Assembly (NCBI RefSeq): GCF_006376685.1
Contig: NZ_VEWL01000001.1
Location: 561,869 to 625,868 of the forward strand
Length of the DNA: 64,000 nt
Direction of reading: 5' to 3'
DNA from: Ochrobactrum teleogrylli
GTDB lineage: Bacteria; Pseudomonadota; Alphaproteobacteria; Rhizobiales; Rhizobiaceae
Of this stretch, positions 17,318 to 26,553 are shown one piece after another. Position 1 is the stretch's first letter; each line of letters opens with the position of its first letter. The notes under the pieces are model-generated. The model was not told where the DNA came from and made no database searches. It saw only the letters and a program-made list of their open reading frames with translations. A program made the position numbers and the translations under genes.

Positions 17318-18388
17318 ATGCCAGCTTTTCTGGAGGTGGCGAGCGCGCGCGTTCGTTATGGCAATAATGAGGTTCTCAAAGGGGTAGATCTGTCGGTCCG
17401 CAAAGGCGAATTCGTTGCCCTGCTCGGATCGTCAGGTTGTGGAAAAACAACCCTGCTGCGTGCAATCGCTGGTTTCAACACGCCCAGCAGCGGCGCGATC
17501 AAAGTCAATGGTGCTGATGTGACTCGCCTACCGCCGGACAAGCGCGGCATGGCGCTGGTATTCCAGTCCTATGCGTTGTGGCCGCACATGACGGTTGCGC
17601 AGAACATCGGCTATGGTCTGCGCATTCGCGGTATTGCCAAAGACACGATCAAGCAGAAGGTGCAGGAAGTCGCCCGCCTGCTTGGCCTCGACGCACTGCT
17701 GGAAAGGAAGCCCGCGGCGCTATCCGGTGGCCAGCGCCAGCGCGTCGCGCTGGGTCGTGCACTGGCCATCCAGCCCAACATTCTGCTTCTTGACGAGCCT
17801 CTCTCCAATCTTGACGCGCGTATCCGTCTGTCGGTGCGTCATGAAATCAGCGCCTTGCAGCGCCGTTTGGGTATTACGGCGGTTCACGTGACCCATGATC
17901 GCGAAGAGGCGATGGTCATGGCGGATCGGATCGTGATTCTCAACAATGGCGAGATCGCCCAGGCTGGCGCACCCGAGGAAGTCTACAACCATCCGGCGTC
18001 CGATTTTGTGGCCGCCTTCATGGGCGCGGAAAACCTGATTGAACTGCCTGTTGCGATCAAAGCTGACAGGATCGAAATCGCGGCAGGCGCGCATAACAAG
18101 GCAAGCACTATTCCAGCCGGAAGGCGCACTCTTTCCGATGGAATCGCTTCCGCGCGCTTCCGCAGCGAAGCTGCGCATCTCGTAAAGCCGGGCACACAGC
18201 GCGACAATGCACCTGCCCTCGTCCTCACAGGCAGGGTGGAGCAGACCAGCTATCCCGGCGGCCTTTGGCGACACATGGTCAGCATCGGCGACCGCCATAT
18301 CATGGTCGATGCGCAGGAAAGCCACCAACCCGGTACGGATGTCGAAATCCAGATACCCGAACAGGCGCTGTTTCTGTTCGACAAGTAG
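17318..18388 (+). CDS. ABC transporter ATP-binding protein (Fe/polyamine/2-AEP importer type)
   Basis: A 356-aa importer ATPase. Walker A GSSGCGKTT (about 36-44), Q-loop FQSYALWPHMT, signature LSGGQRQRVALGRALA, Walker B ILLLDEPLSNLDARIR and H-loop HVTHDREEA are all intact, and a TOBE domain follows from about 275. The CUT1/FbpC/PotA-like layout with aspartate-rich Walker B is typical of family-1 binding-protein importers. The ATG at 17318 follows GGGGAGGAGAC; longer frames upstream are not supported. First gene of the operon 17318-22976. Confidence 0.9.
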   Translation: MPAFLEVASARVRYGNNEVLKGVDLSVRKGEFVALLGSSGCGKTTLLRAIAGFNTPSSGAIKVNGADVTRLPPDKRGMALVFQSYALWPHMTVAQNIGYGLRIRGIAKDTIKQKVQEVARLLGLDALLERKPAALSGGQRQRVALGRALAIQPNILLLDEPLSNLDARIRLSVRHEISALQRRLGITAVHVTHDREEAMVMADRIVILNNGEIAQAGAPEEVYNHPASDFVAAFMGAENLIELPVAIKADRIEIAAGAHNKASTIPAGRRTLSDGIASARFRSEAAHLVKPGTQRDNAPALVLTGRVEQTSYPGGLWRHMVSIGDRHIMVDAQESHQPGTDVEIQIPEQALFLFDK

Positions 18389-18553
18389 TCCCGCACCAGT
18401 TTTGCCGGGCGGCGTTTCGGCTCGGCCAATGTCAGTAACTGCGGGCATCAACCAGTCCGCAGCAGCTTAAAAATTCCCGATGAAGCAACAGGATGCCTTG
18501 CATCCCAATCGCAATCTACAAACCGGATGATCCGGATTTAACAGGAGTTTTTC

Positions 18554-19687
18554 ATGAGAACGGTCCTGAAAGCAGCAATGGTACTCGGTCTTACCGTGGC
18601 CCCTGCATCCGCCGACGAACTGACGGTGCTTACCGCCGGTGACCAGAACATGGTCGATTACGTCAACCAGTATCTCGGACCATTGTTCGAGAAGGAAAAT
18701 CCGGGCACGACCGTGCGCGTTGTCGGCACCGGCCCAGGCGATGCCGGTTCGCAGAAGATTCTCGAACGTTTCGAAGCCCAGTCCAAGGCAGGCGTCGAAA
18801 AGTGGGATACGGACGTTGCCGTCATCCATGAAAAGTTCGCCGGGCCGATGGTCACCGGCAAATTCCTTGAAAATTATCGCGGCAAGATCGAAACCGGCAA
18901 GCTGGTAACCCGCGACAATGCTAAGATGGCGCTTGGCACCAATGTCGACGGCTATGTCATGCCGATGTTCAACAGCCAGACCGCGCTTGCCTATAATCCC
19001 GCACTCGTCGCCACACCGCCCAAGAGCTATGACGAACTCGTCGCCTGGGCCAAGGAAAATCCGAAGCAGTTCGGCTATAACGGCATCAAGGGCGGTGCTT
19101 CGGGCGTCAGCTTCGTCATGGGCTGGATTTATGCCTATGGCGGCGATGCGAACAAGCTTCAGCAGGGACCGTTCGAAGAAGGCGAAGCCAAGAATTGGGA
19201 CAAGGCTTTTGCGTCGCTGAAGGAGTTCACCAAGAACGCGACCCTGACGCCGGGCAATGCCGGTACGCTGGATATGCTGAGCCGCGGCGAAATCGCCATG
19301 GGTCCGGTCTGGGTGGATATGTTCTATTCATGGAAGGCCAATGGCCAGTTGCCGCCCGAAATGAAGCTTGTTTTGCCTGAGCCGGGCATGCCGGGCCAGC
19401 CGATGCATTATGTGATCCCGGAAAAGAGTGCGAATAAAGAACTGGCCGAAAAGTTCGTCGCGCTGGCAACCAGCCCGAAGGTTCAGGCCGAAGGCATTGT
19501 GAAGCGCTTTAACTGGTATCCGGGCATTGACGCCGATAACGTCAAATCGGAACTCGATGCCGACACCTGGAACAAGCTTTTCACCGATATCTCGTCAGAT
19601 GATCTGGGCAAGTTCGGCAAGTCCTTCCCGATTGCGCCGTACAACACCGCCATTCTCGAAGCCTACGAACGTCAAGTTGGCAACTGA
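18554..19687 (+). CDS. Extracellular solute-binding protein of the ABC importer
   Basis: A 377-aa periplasmic binding protein of family 1 (SBP_bac_1/8 type). The Sec signal peptide runs to about residue 20 (VAPASA-DEL). The mature chain shows the usual two-lobe pattern, with YNPALVATPPKSYDELVAWA and GEIAMGPVWVDMFYSWKANG as recognisable family segments. AGGAG precedes the ATG. The ligand cannot be named from sequence; the 2H phosphoesterase at the operon end hints at a phosphate-ester compound. Confidence 0.9.
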   Translation: MRTVLKAAMVLGLTVAPASADELTVLTAGDQNMVDYVNQYLGPLFEKENPGTTVRVVGTGPGDAGSQKILERFEAQSKAGVEKWDTDVAVIHEKFAGPMVTGKFLENYRGKIETGKLVTRDNAKMALGTNVDGYVMPMFNSQTALAYNPALVATPPKSYDELVAWAKENPKQFGYNGIKGGASGVSFVMGWIYAYGGDANKLQQGPFEEGEAKNWDKAFASLKEFTKNATLTPGNAGTLDMLSRGEIAMGPVWVDMFYSWKANGQLPPEMKLVLPEPGMPGQPMHYVIPEKSANKELAEKFVALATSPKVQAEGIVKRFNWYPGIDADNVKSELDADTWNKLFTDISSDDLGKFGKSFPIAPYNTAILEAYERQVGN

Positions 19688-19753
19688 TAACCGCGTTGCC
19701 GGATGGGCCGCCGCAGGCGCATCCGGCATTCCATCGTTTTCATGAGGTCTCGA

Positions 19754-20578
19754 ATGTCGCCAAGACTGACGGGTTTACTGCTGGTCGCGCCTGCATTGGC
19801 AATCGTCGTGGTATTGTTCATCGTGCCGCTGTTCGGCGCCCTCACCGGAGCATTTTATGTGTCCGGGCAATGGGGTTTCGGCAATTTCACCAAGACATTC
19901 GAGCTTTATTCAAGCGACATTCTGTTCACATTGCTGATTGTCGTGCTGTCGTCGGCGCTGATCGCACTGCTCTCCATCGCGATCAGCGGTTACCTGACGC
20001 TCGGCTCCAATCCGCGCGCTGTCGCGGTGCTGCGGTGGCTCTATCGCTGGCCCTTGTTCATTCCCTTTATCGTCGTCGGACAGATTTTGCGGACCTTTCT
20101 CGCCAAGAACGGTCTGATGAACAGCCTGCTGATCGAAACCGGCATATTGACGCCGTTGCAGGCGATGAGCTTTCTTGACTGGCGCGGCATTACCATCGCT
20201 TTCGTCTGGAAACAAACCCCGTTCGTCACCCTGCTGCTGGCAGGCGCTATGGCTTCGCTCGACAGAAGCACCATTGAATCCGCCCGCAATCTGGGCGCAG
20301 GACGCCTGCGTATCCTGATCGAGATTGTTCTGCCACAGGTGCGCCAGACGCTTCTTGTGGGGCTTATCTTAAGCTTCGTGACCATGATGTCGGTGCTGTC
20401 CGTACCGCTGATGATCAACGCGCAATCACCCACCATGATTACCGCCAATATGGCCTTCCGCATCAATGCCTATGGCGATTACGGTGTCGCCAATGCGCTT
20501 GGCACGATTTCGCTGCTGATGACCAGTCTGGTGGCGTGGATCTATCTGCGCCAGACCATGAAGGAGCACGGCAAATGA
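19754..20578 (+). CDS. ABC transporter permease 1
   Basis: A 274-aa inner-membrane permease with six predicted helices and the EAA-type loop near residue 170 (SARNLGAGRLRILIEIVLPQ), which couples to the ATPase. The ATG at 19754 is used because GAGGT lies 5 nt before it; the frame extends 51 nt further without a signal. The stop overlaps the start of permease 2 (AATGA), a mark of coupled translation of the pair. Confidence 0.88.
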   Translation: MSPRLTGLLLVAPALAIVVVLFIVPLFGALTGAFYVSGQWGFGNFTKTFELYSSDILFTLLIVVLSSALIALLSIAISGYLTLGSNPRAVAVLRWLYRWPLFIPFIVVGQILRTFLAKNGLMNSLLIETGILTPLQAMSFLDWRGITIAFVWKQTPFVTLLLAGAMASLDRSTIESARNLGAGRLRILIEIVLPQVRQTLLVGLILSFVTMMSVLSVPLMINAQSPTMITANMAFRINAYGDYGVANALGTISLLMTSLVAWIYLRQTMKEHGK

Positions 20579-21387
20579 GCACCACCTTCGACTGGCGCTG
20601 GATACCGCGCGGCATCATACTCGGCCTTCTGGCCTTCGCGATTTTCGGCCCGCTGGCCAACCTCCTCCTGTGGGCTGTGGCGGAACGCTGGTATTTTCCA
20701 CACACACTGCCGCTGCAATACGGTTTTTCCTTCTGGGCCAATGTGTTCTCGCCGCGCGGCAATGCCTTGTCGTCGCTTGGAACCAGTGTTCTCATCGCGA
20801 TCCTGACCGTGATCGTCTCGCTTGGTCTGGCCATTCCAGCGGGCTATGCGCTGGCAAGGCTGAAACTGCCGTTTCGTGGCCTGATCCTGCTGACGCTTCT
20901 GATCCCGCAAGCCTTTCCCAACCTCCCGGTCTATGTGAACATCGCGCAAATGTTCTATTCGTTCGGCCTCAATGGCACGATCATCGGCGTGGTGTTGGTG
21001 CATGTCACGCATGGTCTGGTCTATGCGGTCTGGATTGCAACCGCCGCCTTCTCGGCCATCGACAACGAGCTTGAAGAGGCCGCGCGTTCCATGGGCGCTT
21101 CCGCGATGAAAACCTTCTTCGACATCACATTGCCAATTGCAGCACCGGGGCTGCTGGCAAGCGCGATCTTCGTTTTCCTCGAATCGCTGGATGAATTTAC
21201 CGGGACCTATTTCGTGGGCGCACCGGACATTTCCACCCTGCCGCTCTTGCTCTATACGGCAAGCTCTGGTGGCAACTATCAGATTGCATCAATCAGCGCG
21301 TTGATACTGCTTGTGCCGTCGATTGCATTCATGTTCGTTGTGGAGCGCTTTCTTCGCGCCGATGTTCTTTCGAAAGTGGGGCGCTAG
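20575..21387 (+). CDS. ABC transporter permease 2
   Basis: A 270-aa partner permease with six helices and an EAA loop near 180 (EEAARSMGASAMKTFFDITLPI). AAGGAG 8 nt before the ATG and a 4-nt overlap with permease 1. The two differ in sequence and presumably form a heterodimer. It is followed 2 nt later by the LacI-type gene. Confidence 0.88.
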   Translation: MSTTFDWRWIPRGIILGLLAFAIFGPLANLLLWAVAERWYFPHTLPLQYGFSFWANVFSPRGNALSSLGTSVLIAILTVIVSLGLAIPAGYALARLKLPFRGLILLTLLIPQAFPNLPVYVNIAQMFYSFGLNGTIIGVVLVHVTHGLVYAVWIATAAFSAIDNELEEAARSMGASAMKTFFDITLPIAAPGLLASAIFVFLESLDEFTGTYFVGAPDISTLPLLLYTASSGGNYQIASISALILLVPSIAFMFVVERFLRADVLSKVGR

Positions 21388-21389
21388 AA

Positions 21390-22454
21390 ATGGCTCAGCA
21401 GGATCAGGACGCCAGTGGTGGCCCGCGCTTCATCAGCGCGCATGAAGTGGCGCAGGAAGCAGGCGTTTCGCGCTCCGCCGTCTCGCGCACCTTCACGCCC
21501 GGCGCGAGCGTCTCGGCTGCAACCCGCGAGAAAGTGCTGAAAGCCGCCGACAAGCTTGGCTATCAGGTTAACGATCTTGCTCGCGGACTTCTCGCCCACC
21601 GCAGCCGTATCGTCGGCATGATCGCCGCCGATCCCGACAGCCCTTTTCGTGCCCGCCAGATCGCCACCCTTTCCCGACGCCTTGCGGCGCGCGGCAATGT
21701 GCCGGTTTTGATCCCCACCGGTCAGCATGGCGAAAACCTTTCTGCCGCCCACGAGGCGCTGTTGCGTTATCGCGCGGAAGCGACGGTGGTTCTGTCGGGC
21801 ATGCCTTCCTCGTCCTTCGTCGAACTGGCGCAGCGAAATGGCCAACCGCTCATTCTCGTGGGCCGGACAGAGGCCGGGGCAGACCGCGTCCACGCCAACA
21901 ACAAGCTGGCAGCGGAAACGGCGGTCGATGTTTTTACTGCGCGGGGTTTGAAAAAGCTTGGCCTGATTACATCAAGCGTCGGCAGTCCGAGCCTTGTGGA
22001 ACGAGAGCAGGCCTTTGTCGCAAAGGCAGCCAGTATGGGCCTGCCGGTGGTCGTGCAGCGCGGTGAACTGACGGATTATGACAGCGGGTTTGCTGCCGGT
22101 TCGCTGCTTCTTGGCGATAAGGACCGGGTTGATGCCGTGCTTTGCGTGAATGATCTGATGGCGTTTGGGCTGATGGATTGCGCCCGCGATGTCTATAATC
22201 TCAGCATTCCCGATGATCTGTCGATCATCGGTTTCGATAATGTGGCCGAGGCGCGCTGGGGCGCATATCGTCTGACGACATTCGATCAGAATGCGGAGCG
22301 CCTTTCGGCGGAAATCGTTCGCCTGCTCGATGAACGACAAAGCGCACCCAATGAGCCGCCGCAGACGATTATCCTGGACATGCCGCTCATTCTGCGCGGT
22401 AGTGTGCGGCCCCTGAAAACAGACTATGCGACCAAGGGCGCAAAGGGTGCCTGA
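21390..22454 (+). CDS. LacI-family transcriptional regulator
   Basis: A 354-aa regulator. The N-terminal helix-turn-helix (about 12-60: AHEVAQEAGVSRSAVSRTFT) and hinge helix (NDLARGLLAHRS) are followed by a periplasmic-binding-protein-like effector domain with the segment CVNDLMAFGLMDCARD. It lies inside the importer operon, 2 nt behind permease 2, so it probably represses the operon and is released by the imported compound or a metabolite. Together with the divergent AraC protein this gives two local regulators, which is unusual. Confidence 0.88.
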   Translation: MAQQDQDASGGPRFISAHEVAQEAGVSRSAVSRTFTPGASVSAATREKVLKAADKLGYQVNDLARGLLAHRSRIVGMIAADPDSPFRARQIATLSRRLAARGNVPVLIPTGQHGENLSAAHEALLRYRAEATVVLSGMPSSSFVELAQRNGQPLILVGRTEAGADRVHANNKLAAETAVDVFTARGLKKLGLITSSVGSPSLVEREQAFVAKAASMGLPVVVQRGELTDYDSGFAAGSLLLGDKDRVDAVLCVNDLMAFGLMDCARDVYNLSIPDDLSIIGFDNVAEARWGAYRLTTFDQNAERLSAEIVRLLDERQSAPNEPPQTIILDMPLILRGSVRPLKTDYATKGAKGA

Positions 22455-22457
22455 CAC

Positions 22458-22976
22458 ATGACATTTCATTCCGTCTGGCTGCGCCCGTCGCGTGGCGACC
22501 TCCAGTTTCTCGAAACGATAGTTCGCGATCTGGCGCTTCGCTTTGATACGCCAGTTTTCGAACCGCATGCGACCTTGATCCCCGATATGGAGCGTTCGGC
22601 TGAAGAGCTTCAGCCGCTGGTTCTCAGCCTCGCGATGGGGCGCAAGCCGCTCGATATCAAGATCGACGGTATAACTGCAACGGAAGCCTATTTCCGTTCG
22701 TTCTATGCCGAATTGGAGAAAACGCCGCCGCTGATGGATTTGAAGCGAGATACAATCGGCATTTCGGGTATGGACGATCTCGCAAGTTTCGTCCCGCACG
22801 TGTCTCTTGCCTATGGCGTTCAGGAGACGCCGGAGAAACGCGCTGAAATAAAACGTCTTTCAGACGCACTGTCCGGTCGTAGCCTTCGTTTCGACCGCAT
22901 GGTCATTGTCAGTTCGTCCAGCATGACCCCAATCGACCAGTGGATCGTCAAGAATGAGTTTTATCTGGCCGGATAA
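22458..22976 (+). CDS. 2H phosphoesterase (cyclic phosphodiesterase-like)
   Basis: A 172-aa cytoplasmic enzyme with the two catalytic tetrapeptides of the 2H superfamily: HAT at 37-39 (in EPHATLIP) and HVS at 114-116 (in VPHVSLAYG). Such enzymes open 2-prime,3-prime- or 1,2-cyclic phosphates, as in plant/yeast CPDase and the LigT family. It starts 3 nt after the LacI gene, so it is the last gene of the importer operon and may act on the imported compound. Substrate is unproven. A terminator follows immediately. Confidence 0.8.
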   Translation: MTFHSVWLRPSRGDLQFLETIVRDLALRFDTPVFEPHATLIPDMERSAEELQPLVLSLAMGRKPLDIKIDGITATEAYFRSFYAELEKTPPLMDLKRDTIGISGMDDLASFVPHVSLAYGVQETPEKRAEIKRLSDALSGRSLRFDRMVIVSSSSMTPIDQWIVKNEFYLAG

Positions 22977-22978
22977 CA

Positions 22979-23007
22979 GAAAGCCCGGTCAAAACCGGGC
23001 TTCTCAT
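22979..23007 (+). terminator. Terminator of the importer operon
   Basis: AAGCCCGGT / ACCGGGCTT stem with a 4-nt loop and TTCTC tail, right after the 2H phosphoesterase stop. Confidence 0.75.
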
Positions 23008-23021
23008 AGTCAGCATTAGAG

Positions 23022-23066
23022 CGCATCCCGAAAAGTGTGAAACGGTTTTCGGAAAAGATGCGCGTT
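23022..23066. repeat. Dispersed palindromic repeat, copy 2
   Basis: GCGCATCCCGAAAAGTGTGA followed by AACGGTTTTCGGAAAAGATG and CGC: outer arms GCGCATC / GATGCGC and inner CCGAAAA / TTTTCGG. The core AAAAGTGTGAAACGGTTTT is identical to that of the copy at 63198-63232. I recognise it as the common intergenic element of Rhizobiales. Confidence 0.8.
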
Positions 23067-23129
23067 AAAACAAAGAATTAGAGCGCCGATCTGATCCAAT
23101 CACATCGAACCGCGCTCTATTGAGCGCGA

Positions 23130-24173
23130 TCAGAGCGGGCGCGGATTGTTGCGGTAAACATCCGCAATATCAGCCAGCACTTCGTCCGACAGTTTCAGCT
23201 CATGGGCCGCGATATCCGTTTTCAGCTGCTCAACAGTCGTGGCCCCGATGATGACCGAGGTCATGAACGGGCGGGTCAAAGAGAAGGCAATGCCCATCTG
23301 GGCGATATCGAGGCCATGCTTCCTGGCAACATCAATATAAGCACGCACCACCGGTTCCGAATGGGAATTGTCACGCCACAGGCCGCCATCGGTGACCGCC
23401 GCGCGTGAACCGGCTGGCACATTGCCGCCAAGATATTTGCCCGTCAGCACGCCTGCGGCGAGTGTCGAATAGGCCAGCAGTCCGATATCTTCCGCCAAAG
23501 ACACTTCAGCCATGTCGTAATCATAGTGGCGCTGCAACAGACCATATTCGTTCTGGATCGACGCCATGCGCGGCAGACCGTGTTCCTCAGCCAGACGCAG
23601 CCAGCGCATCGTTCCCCATGCGGTTTCGTTGGAAAGACCGACATGACGGATCTTGCCTTCGCGAACCATATCGTCGAGGCCGAGCAAAGTGTCATGCATA
23701 TGCTGCAATTCCGACTTCGCATCGTTCTTGGTGAAATCAAAATTCCACCCCTGTCCGAAATGATAATGCGAGCGCATCGGCCAATGGATCTGGTAAAGAT
23801 CGATGTGATCGGTCTGAAGGCGCTTCAGGCTGTTCTCAACCGCTTCGCGCACACTGGCCCGGCTTGGGCGGGCGCCGCCGCGAATCCACTCCTGACGACC
23901 GCCGCCCGCAATCTTGCTGGCGAGAATGACCTTGTCGCGCTTGCCCGATTTCTTGAACCAGTTGCCGATATAGGTCTCGGTCTTGCCGTAGCTTTCAGCG
24001 CTCATCGGAATGGCATAGCCTTCCGCCGTGTCGATGAAGTTGATGCCTGCATCGACAGCAATATCCAGCTGTTCGTGGGCGTCGGCTTCGGTGTTCTGCA
24101 CACCCCAGGTCATGGTTCCGAGGCAAATTTCAGTGACAGAGAGGCCGGTGCGGCCCAGGGAATTCTTTTTCAC
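23130..24173 (-). CDS. Aldo/keto reductase (Tas/YajO type)
   Basis: A 347-aa NADP(H)-dependent TIM-barrel oxidoreductase. FIDTAEGY holds the catalytic Asp and Tyr, KVILASKIAGG the Lys and DLYQIHWPMR the His. The C-terminal cofactor segment is SVIIGATTVEQLK. Close relatives are E. coli Tas and Gpr-like proteins. The GTG at 24173 (VKKNSLGRTG) matches the family start; the frame also opens 18 nt earlier with TTG. Monocistronic or first before nothing recognisable; substrate unknown. Confidence 0.88.
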   Translation of the reverse strand: MKKNSLGRTGLSVTEICLGTMTWGVQNTEADAHEQLDIAVDAGINFIDTAEGYAIPMSAESYGKTETYIGNWFKKSGKRDKVILASKIAGGGRQEWIRGGARPSRASVREAVENSLKRLQTDHIDLYQIHWPMRSHYHFGQGWNFDFTKNDAKSELQHMHDTLLGLDDMVREGKIRHVGLSNETAWGTMRWLRLAEEHGLPRMASIQNEYGLLQRHYDYDMAEVSLAEDIGLLAYSTLAAGVLTGKYLGGNVPAGSRAAVTDGGLWRDNSHSEPVVRAYIDVARKHGLDIAQMGIAFSLTRPFMTSVIIGATTVEQLKTDIAAHELKLSDEVLADIADVYRNNPRPL

Positions 24174-24281
24174 GAGGATTTTCCGGATCAATTGGTCCGC
24201 AGAACTGCGGAATAATGTGAGGGGTGAATTGATAGCCCCGCTTCGTCGCCTCTGACAAGCCTGTCACAAAATATTCAACGA

Positions 24282-25526
24282 TTACAGGAAGCGTTCTGCC
24301 GAATAAGGCGTCGGATCGATATAGGTTTTCTCGCCTGTCATCATTTCAGCGATGAGGCGTCCGCTTGCAGGGCCCAGCGTCAAGCCATGATGGGCGTGGC
24401 CGAAATCGAACCACAATCCCTTGTGGCGCGGTACCGGACCAATCACCGGTCGCATGTCTGGTAGGCATGGGCGCAGACCAAGCCATGGCGTGCTGTCCAC
24501 CGGCTCTCCAAGCTGCGGCACCAGACGCCGCGCAATCTTCTCCGTCTTTCCAAGCTGGATACGATTGGCCGCAGCCGAGGGCGAAGCGAATTCGATGCCG
24601 GTGGTCAGCCGTACACCCTGCACCATCGGCGCCAAAACGTAACCGGCTTCCTCATCCACCACTGTATGGCCCAGTCGCGTATTGTTGCGCATTGCGAAAT
24701 GCAGGTGATGGCCGCGTTTGATGCCCAGCGGAATGGGATAGCCGAAGCGGTGGAAAATGAGCCCCGACTGAGGCCCAAGCGCCACGACAACCTCACGCGC
24801 CTTAACCGGCCCTTCCCGCGTCGTCACCTGCCAGTTGTCGCCATTCTGCGCCAGCGTTGACGCGTCGCCATGTACAAATCTGCCGCCGCGATTGATGAAT
24901 AGATCGGCGTAGGCCCGCACAAGTCCAGCCGGATTGACCACCGATTTGGGATCGAGCCAGTGAATGGCACCCGCAACCTCGCCCAGAGCGGTTTCGCGTG
25001 CGCGCAAGGCTCCGGCATCCAGAATGTCATAGGCCAGATTGAAGCGCTGTAAATTGGGCAGACGACGCACCGCGGCATCAAAACCGGACTGGTTGCGGTA
25101 AACCTGCATCCAGCCCTGTTTGCGAATGAGCTTTTCGCAGCCCGCCTCCGCAATCAGAGCATCATGCTCATGCACGCTTGCTTCGATCAGCGGCAGCATG
25201 GCCTGTGCGGCAATCTCCAGACGTTCCGGCGACGATTCCCGCCAGTAACGGTAAAGCCAGCGCGCCATCCGCGGAACATAAAGCGGAGAATAGCGCACAT
25301 CGGTACGGCGATTGGTGGCGTAGCGCAGAAGCTTCCCAAAACCCTGCGGAAAGGAATAGGGAATGACGCTGGAGCGTTCGATCAGGCCGGCATTGCCGAA
25401 ACTCGTTCCCTGCCCCGGCTCTGCCTTGTCGATCAGACAGACGGAACGTCCGCGCGCCTGCAAATGAAGCGCAGCCGAAACGCCGACAATGCCAGCGCCT
25501 AGAACGATAATATCCTGATTTTGCAT
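24282..25526 (-). CDS. FAD-dependent D-amino acid dehydrogenase-like oxidoreductase
   Basis: A 414-aa DAO-fold flavoprotein of the DadA type. The FAD dinucleotide motif VLGAGIVGVSAALHL is at the N-terminus and LCLP.MRPVIGP near the C-terminus (GLRPCLPDMRPVIGPVPR), with FGHAHHGLTLGPASG for FAD closure. It would oxidise a D-amino acid to a 2-oxo acid and pass electrons to quinone at the inner membrane. ATG at 25526 with GGAA before it; an ATG 21 nt upstream is also possible. It lies downstream of two amino-acid binding proteins, fitting amino-acid catabolism. Confidence 0.87.
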   Translation of the reverse strand: MQNQDIIVLGAGIVGVSAALHLQARGRSVCLIDKAEPGQGTSFGNAGLIERSSVIPYSFPQGFGKLLRYATNRRTDVRYSPLYVPRMARWLYRYWRESSPERLEIAAQAMLPLIEASVHEHDALIAEAGCEKLIRKQGWMQVYRNQSGFDAAVRRLPNLQRFNLAYDILDAGALRARETALGEVAGAIHWLDPKSVVNPAGLVRAYADLFINRGGRFVHGDASTLAQNGDNWQVTTREGPVKAREVVVALGPQSGLIFHRFGYPIPLGIKRGHHLHFAMRNNTRLGHTVVDEEAGYVLAPMVQGVRLTTGIEFASPSAAANRIQLGKTEKIARRLVPQLGEPVDSTPWLGLRPCLPDMRPVIGPVPRHKGLWFDFGHAHHGLTLGPASGRLIAEMMTGEKTYIDPTPYSAERFL

Positions 25527-25553
25527 CGGTATTTCCGGCATTCTCATTACAAT

Positions 25554-25578
25554 ACGCGCCAGCGTTTAGCTGGCGCGT
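25554..25578 (-). terminator. Hairpin between binding-protein gene and dadA-like gene
   Basis: ACGCGCCAGC / GCTGGCGCGT with a 5-nt loop. It lies directly after the first binding-protein gene on the minus strand. Without a T-run it may act as a 3-prime stabiliser that raises binding-protein mRNA over the downstream oxidase. Confidence 0.55.
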
Positions 25579-25612
25579 TTCTGCTTGCAGCAAAGTCTGC
25601 TGCTGGTCGGGA

Positions 25613-26386
25613 TCAATAAATGTCGAAGTCGAAATATTTCTTCACGATGGTGGCATAGGTGCCGTCATCGCGGATTTTCTTGATCGCGGCATTCAGCTGT
25701 TCGCGCAGATCGTTGTCTTCCTGCCGGACGGCAATACCGGCTGCGGTCTGCGTTCCCGGCACGTCTCCGAGAAGCTTGCAGCAATCAGCGCCATCAGCCT
25801 TAAGCCAATCCACGAGCGGGAACTTGTCCGACACGACGGCATCCAGACGACCGCTCTTGAGATCGGCATTGGCTTCGTCGGCGGTCGGGTAAAGTTTGGC
25901 TTCGGCACCACCCTTTGCATAAACGTCTTCGGCATAGGTTGCCTGCGTCGTGGAAGCCTGCGCACCGATGGTCTTGCCCTTCAACGCTTCAACGTCAACC
26001 GAAGTGATCGCGCTGTCCTTCGGAACGGCAACCGCGAGCGGCGTGGAATAATATTTGTCCGTGAATGCGACCTGCTTCTTGCGCTCTTCGGTGATGCTCA
26101 TGGAAGCGAGAACAGCGTCGAACTTGTTCGACTTCAGGCCTGGGATCATGCCGTCCCAGTCATTGGCGACAATCGTGCACTTGGCTTGCATGGCAGCGCA
26201 GAGCGCTTTTCCAATTTCAACGTCCATCCCCTGAAGGGAGCCGTCAGCAGCAACGAAGTTGAAGGGCGGATAAGCGCCTTCCGTCGCGATGCGAATTTCC
26301 TTCCATTCCTTTGCCTGCGCCGGAATAACGGCGGCCACAGTGGAAAGGCCAGCAAAAAGGCCCGCGGCAAGGATAGATTTCAGCAT
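25613..26386 (-). CDS. Amino-acid ABC transporter substrate-binding protein (LAO/HisJ type), copy A
   Basis: A 257-aa periplasmic protein of the SBP_bac_3 family. Signal peptide 1-25 (ending AQA-KEW), then the typical IRIATEGAYPPFNF start of the mature domain, NDWDGMIPGLKSNKFDAVLA and a Cys pair DCCK near 205. The type is that of lysine/arginine/ornithine or histidine binding proteins. It is a paralogue of the gene at 26554. Neither has a permease or ATPase next to it. Confidence 0.9.
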   Translation of the reverse strand: MLKSILAAGLFAGLSTVAAVIPAQAKEWKEIRIATEGAYPPFNFVAADGSLQGMDVEIGKALCAAMQAKCTIVANDWDGMIPGLKSNKFDAVLASMSITEERKKQVAFTDKYYSTPLAVAVPKDSAITSVDVEALKGKTIGAQASTTQATYAEDVYAKGGAEAKLYPTADEANADLKSGRLDAVVSDKFPLVDWLKADGADCCKLLGDVPGTQTAAGIAVRQEDNDLREQLNAAIKKIRDDGTYATIVKKYFDFDIY

Positions 26387-26499
26387 GATGGTTTCCCCTT
26401 AAATGCTTATTTTTGTTGACTGCTTTTTAGTTCGTCCGACAGAAATTCGCTGTTTAGTGCAGCGCGCGAACCTCATCGGCTTCAGTTTGACTGAAGCAC

Positions 26500-26539
26500 C
26501 GGATGCCGCCAACATCAAGTAGGCTTTTGGCGGCATCCG
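26500..26539 (-). terminator. Terminator-like hairpin after binding-protein copy B
   Basis: CGGATGCCGCC / GGCGGCATCCG, an 11-bp perfect stem with an 18-nt loop, directly after the gene end at 26554. A second small hairpin CTTCAG / CTGAAG follows at 26480-26496. Confidence 0.6.
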
Positions 26540-26553
26540 ATGATATTTTAAGA

